A DNA stretch of 64,000 nucleotides from Streptomyces sp. NBRC 109706 (lineage in GTDB: Bacteria; Actinomycetota; Actinomycetes; Streptomycetales; Streptomycetaceae). Both the position numbers and the translations under genes were made by a program. The stretch spans positions 372,001-436,000 of the forward strand of contig NZ_BBOM01000011.1 of NCBI RefSeq assembly GCF_000974485.1. Direction: 5' to 3'. A model generated the notes under the pieces. The model was given only the letters and a program-made list of their open reading frames with translations. It did no database searches and was not told where the DNA came from. This document shows positions 63,201 through 64,000 of this stretch, in pieces. Position 1 is the first letter of the stretch; each line of letters opens with the position of its first letter.

Positions 63201-64000
63201 GGTAGAGGAACTCACCCTGCACACCCCGCTGTTGCTGCCCGAACAGGGCACCACCGCCCTCCAGATCGTCATCGGCGCCCCCGACGACACCGGCCGCCGC
63301 ACCATCGGCCTGCACACCCGCCCGTCCCAGGGCGACGAGCCCCAGCCCTGGACCGTGCACGCCACCGGCGTTCTCAGCTCCGCGACGCACACCCCGCCAC
63401 CGGACACCCCCGTGACCTGGCCACCGGCCGACGCCACCCCCGTCCCCCTCGACGACGCCTACCAGCGGCTGGCCGCCCTCGGCTACGACTACGGCCCCGC
63501 CTTCCAGGGCCTGCGCGCCCTGTGGACCACGGACGGCGGCGCCTACGCCGAGGTCGAACTCCCCGACGGCACCCGGGAGGACGCCGACCGCTTCGCCCTC
63601 CACCCCGCCCTCTGGGACGCCGCCCTGCACACCATCGCCCTCGCCGGACTCGGCGAGCACGAGGGCGGCACCCCGCTGCCGTTCTCCTGGGCCGGCGTCA
63701 CCCTGCACGCCGTCGCGGCCAGCCGACTCCGCGTCCAACTGCGCGCCACCGGCCGCGACACCGTCTCCCTGCACGCCGCCGACCCCGAGAACCAGCCCGT
63801 CCTCACCGTCGATTCCCTCACCATGCGCGCCGCCTCCGACGAGCAACCGAGCGCCGAGGCCACGACGGACGAGCTGTACATCATCGACTGGATCCCCGGA
63901 CAGCCACCCGTCCCGGCGCCCGACACCCGATGGGCCGTCGTCGGAACGCCACCCGCCCGACTCCTGACCGCCCTCGAAACCGCGGACCACCGCGCCGACG
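57298..64000 (+). CDS. Modular type I polyketide synthase: loading module KSQ-AT-ACP, module 1 KS-AT-DH-(KR...) (3' end outside window)
   Basis: Open from GTG 57298 (GGAAGG just upstream; ATG 57307 alternative) to the window end, 2,234 residues visible. Loading module: KS about 5-431 with VDSAQSSSL, Gln177 in place of the active-site Cys (KSQ, a decarboxylase), and intact HGTGT and NIGH; AT about 531-830 with GHSQGE and IASH; ACP about 925-1004 with LGFDSGMS (Ser961). Module 1: KS about 1022-1438 with VDTACSSSL (Cys1184), HGTGT, NIGH; AT about 1541-1841 with GHSQGE and YASHS, typical of methylmalonyl-CoA; DH about 1901-2177 with HAVRGRTVLP (HxxxGxxxxP) and HPALWDAALH; then the start of a reductase region (DELYIIDWIPG). 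Predicted: a decarboxylated (probably propionate) starter and a methylmalonyl extender. The PAS-LuxR gene upstream suggests a polyene or similar macrolide cluster. Confidence 0.95.
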   Translation, partial: MDLMRDDAIAIVGLSCRLPGAADPSAFWRLLADGASGLGPAPEDRWDPEELGDDLPPSARAQLRHAGYLERIADFDPAFFGISPREAAAMDPQQRLVLELAWEALEDAGTVPTALRATRTGVFVGVMNADYADLVHRQGPAAFDAHTLPGLSRGVLANRVSYLLGTRGPSLSVDSAQSSSLVAVHLAAESLRRGESTLALAGGVNLMANPESTLLPAEFGGLSPDGVSYTFDARANGYVRGEGGGLVVLKPLADAVAAGDRVYCVLRGSAVNSDGAGANLTAPDQDAQRDVIRAALADAEVDPAEVQYVELHGTGTPVGDPVEAGALGEAVGTSRPEPLHVGSAKTNIGHLEGASGIAGLLKTALAIWRRALPPSLNYQRPNPRIPLDALNLRVHTAAGPWPDPARPLVAGVSSFGMGGTNCHIVLAQHAHDPAVPAEEAGSRTAFAWPLSGRTDQALRDQARRLHARLAERPEPTPADIGLSLATTRATFEHRAVVSGHDREQFRTALDALAAGLPAPGLVEGIAEDTRRIVFVFPGQGAQWAGMGRELLDAEPAFAAEAEACDRALAPLTGWSVVDVLRDAPGAADLARTDVVQPVLFTMMVSLAATWRAHGITPAAVVGHSQGEVAAAYTAGALSLADAARIVALRSRAAATTAGQGGMGSVLLPAEEVQRLLDERSSPLVIAAVNGPAACAVSGPPDELDALIADLVAAGTRARRVPGVAIASHSPQVDALRERITSDLAGIAPRTGTVPFYSTVTGGRLDTAALDTDYWYRNMRDRVEFAAATDALLADGHDLFIESSSHPVLAGPTQDSVQRAGARADYLGTLRRDRGGRDQLLAALGESHVRGAPVDWASTVPPGTARRVDLPTYAFQRQRYWTGQAAPRPAPAAARHTGPAAPDATAAPGHESALRRRLADQDRPAQEVAEEFVRSHIAAILGYQDHEAVPPGRPFKALGFDSGMSVELRNALSSAAGTELSSTLLFDHPTPGAVATHLVARLLGDDPAASAPVVVRSGGGADEPLAIVGIGCRLPGGVGSPEELWRLVVEGRDAMGPFPVDRGWEEPDGSFAAVAGFLDDVAGFDAEFFGIAPREALGMDPQQRLLLETSWEALERAGIDPAGLRGSHTGVFVGAMAQDYGPRMYEAEDDLRGFLLTGNSPSVASGRLAYVYGLEGPALTVDTACSSSLVALHLAGQALRAGECDLALVGGAMVLASPGMFLEFARQGGLAGDGRCKSFSEAADGTGWAEGAGMLVVERLSDARARGHRVLAVVRGSAVNQDGASNGLTAPNGPSQQRVIRQALAAAGLTAADVDAVEAHGTGTRLGDPIEAQALLATYGQDRPEDRPLWLGSLKSNIGHTQAAAGVAGVIKMVEALRHRTLPRTLHVDAPSPRVDWTTGRVRLLTEARPWTVEDGAVRRAGISSFGISGTNAHVIIEQAPDDPHADDADHDGTPHQGVLPLIVSGRSATAVGALATRVAELLRGAADPVGVAAGLAGRSPFAHRAVVLGTNREELTAGLEGVARGETPANAASGTVGRAGRVGFVFPGQGAQWAGMAVELARTSEVFRTRLDACAEALAPFVDWSLDEVLAAAPDTGPLERVDVVQPALWAVMVSLADTWRSFGVAPDAVVGHSQGEIAAAVVAGGLTLDDGARVVALRSRVIAELAAAGAMLSVAQPVAEVEELLRRWDGRVSVAAVNGPGAVVVSGDVGAVREVRDACLAAKVRARLIPVDYASHSAHVEALRDRILADLAPIRPVSGTIPLYSSVTASVVDTADMDAAYWYRNLRGTVDFAGATTAMLRDGYGTFVECSPHPVLTAAVESSVEAADAQALVIGSLRRDDGGMPRFAHSLATAFVHGLPVDLGPLLPPGTRPAEGLPTYPFQRERYWIGPRTSATGTPAGQAASAHPFLDAAVDLADDAGLVLTGGLSTRTHPWLDDHAVRGRTVLPGTALAELALHAADQVGSPTVEELTLHTPLLLPEQGTTALQIVIGAPDDTGRRTIGLHTRPSQGDEPQPWTVHATGVLSSATHTPPPDTPVTWPPADATPVPLDDAYQRLAALGYDYGPAFQGLRALWTTDGGAYAEVELPDGTREDADRFALHPALWDAALHTIALAGLGEHEGGTPLPFSWAGVTLHAVAASRLRVQLRATGRDTVSLHAADPENQPVLTVDSLTMRAASDEQPSAEATTDELYIIDWIPGQPPVPAPDTRWAVVGTPPARLLTALETADHRAD

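Overview
High-GC actinobacterial chromosome, almost certainly a Streptomyces or close relative. The evidence is the very strong G/C third-position bias, frequent GTG starts, AAGGAGG-type ribosome-binding sites, a conservon-type sensor kinase, PAS-LuxR and type I polyketide synthase genes, TTA codons confined to a secondary-metabolism regulator, and a block (PTS enzyme I, CDP-alcohol transferase, DUF881/Sbp/DUF881, FHA, DUF151, MerR, gcvP) whose order parallels the Mycobacterium tuberculosis pgsA2-garA-gcvB region. No tRNA, rRNA, insertion sequence or CRISPR array was seen.

Layout. 1-5.3 kb: end of an unknown gene, a frameshifted ROK-type kinase gene with an upstream phosphotransferase-like gene lacking key catalytic residues, a TPR-like regulator and a PAS-PP2C protein with an altered metal motif. 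5.5-14.1 kb: HEAT-repeat protein, fused 5-oxoprolinase/hydantoinase, a cyclic-nucleotide-binding regulator and a large PAS-GAF-SpoIIE-HATPase protein. 14.2-21.4 kb: a three-gene kleisin/KITE/SMC-like ATPase module resembling MksBEF/Wadjet JetABC but without an adjacent JetD nuclease; this is the best candidate for an under-described system. 21.3-24.8 kb: small membrane protein and a truncated conservon (sensor kinase plus roadblock protein only). 24.9-31 kb: D-Ala-D-Ala dipeptidase, acetoacetyl-CoA synthetase, an unknown protein, PTS enzyme I (no crr beside it) and a CDP-alcohol phosphatidyltransferase.

31.2-43.2 kb: conserved core block with a nucleotidyltransferase/phosphomannomutase-like fusion, DUF881-Sbp-DUF881, an FHA zinc-ribbon protein, a DUF151 bifunctional nuclease, a MerR regulator, DNA polymerase IV, a PRC-barrel protein, and a tandem glycine riboswitch in front of gcvP. 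43.2-52.5 kb: glutamate-cysteine ligase family enzyme, CPBP protease, DUF4232 lipoprotein, and several regulator/target pairs with visible operators: MocR with a PNPOx-like protein, a LysR, a MarR gene behind a SoxR-type promoter, and an HxlR with an NmrA-like oxidoreductase.

52.5-64 kb: accessory DNA. About 1 kb of decayed 109-125-bp tandem repeats is followed by a secreted GH64 beta-1,3-glucanase behind two perfect LacI-type operators and a Rieske lipoprotein. Then comes the edge of a polyketide cluster: a PAS-LuxR activator with two TTA codons and a type I PKS that starts with a KSQ loading module and runs off the window end in module 1. Shared GTTCGAC elements upstream of both the activator and the PKS suggest a common, unidentified regulator.
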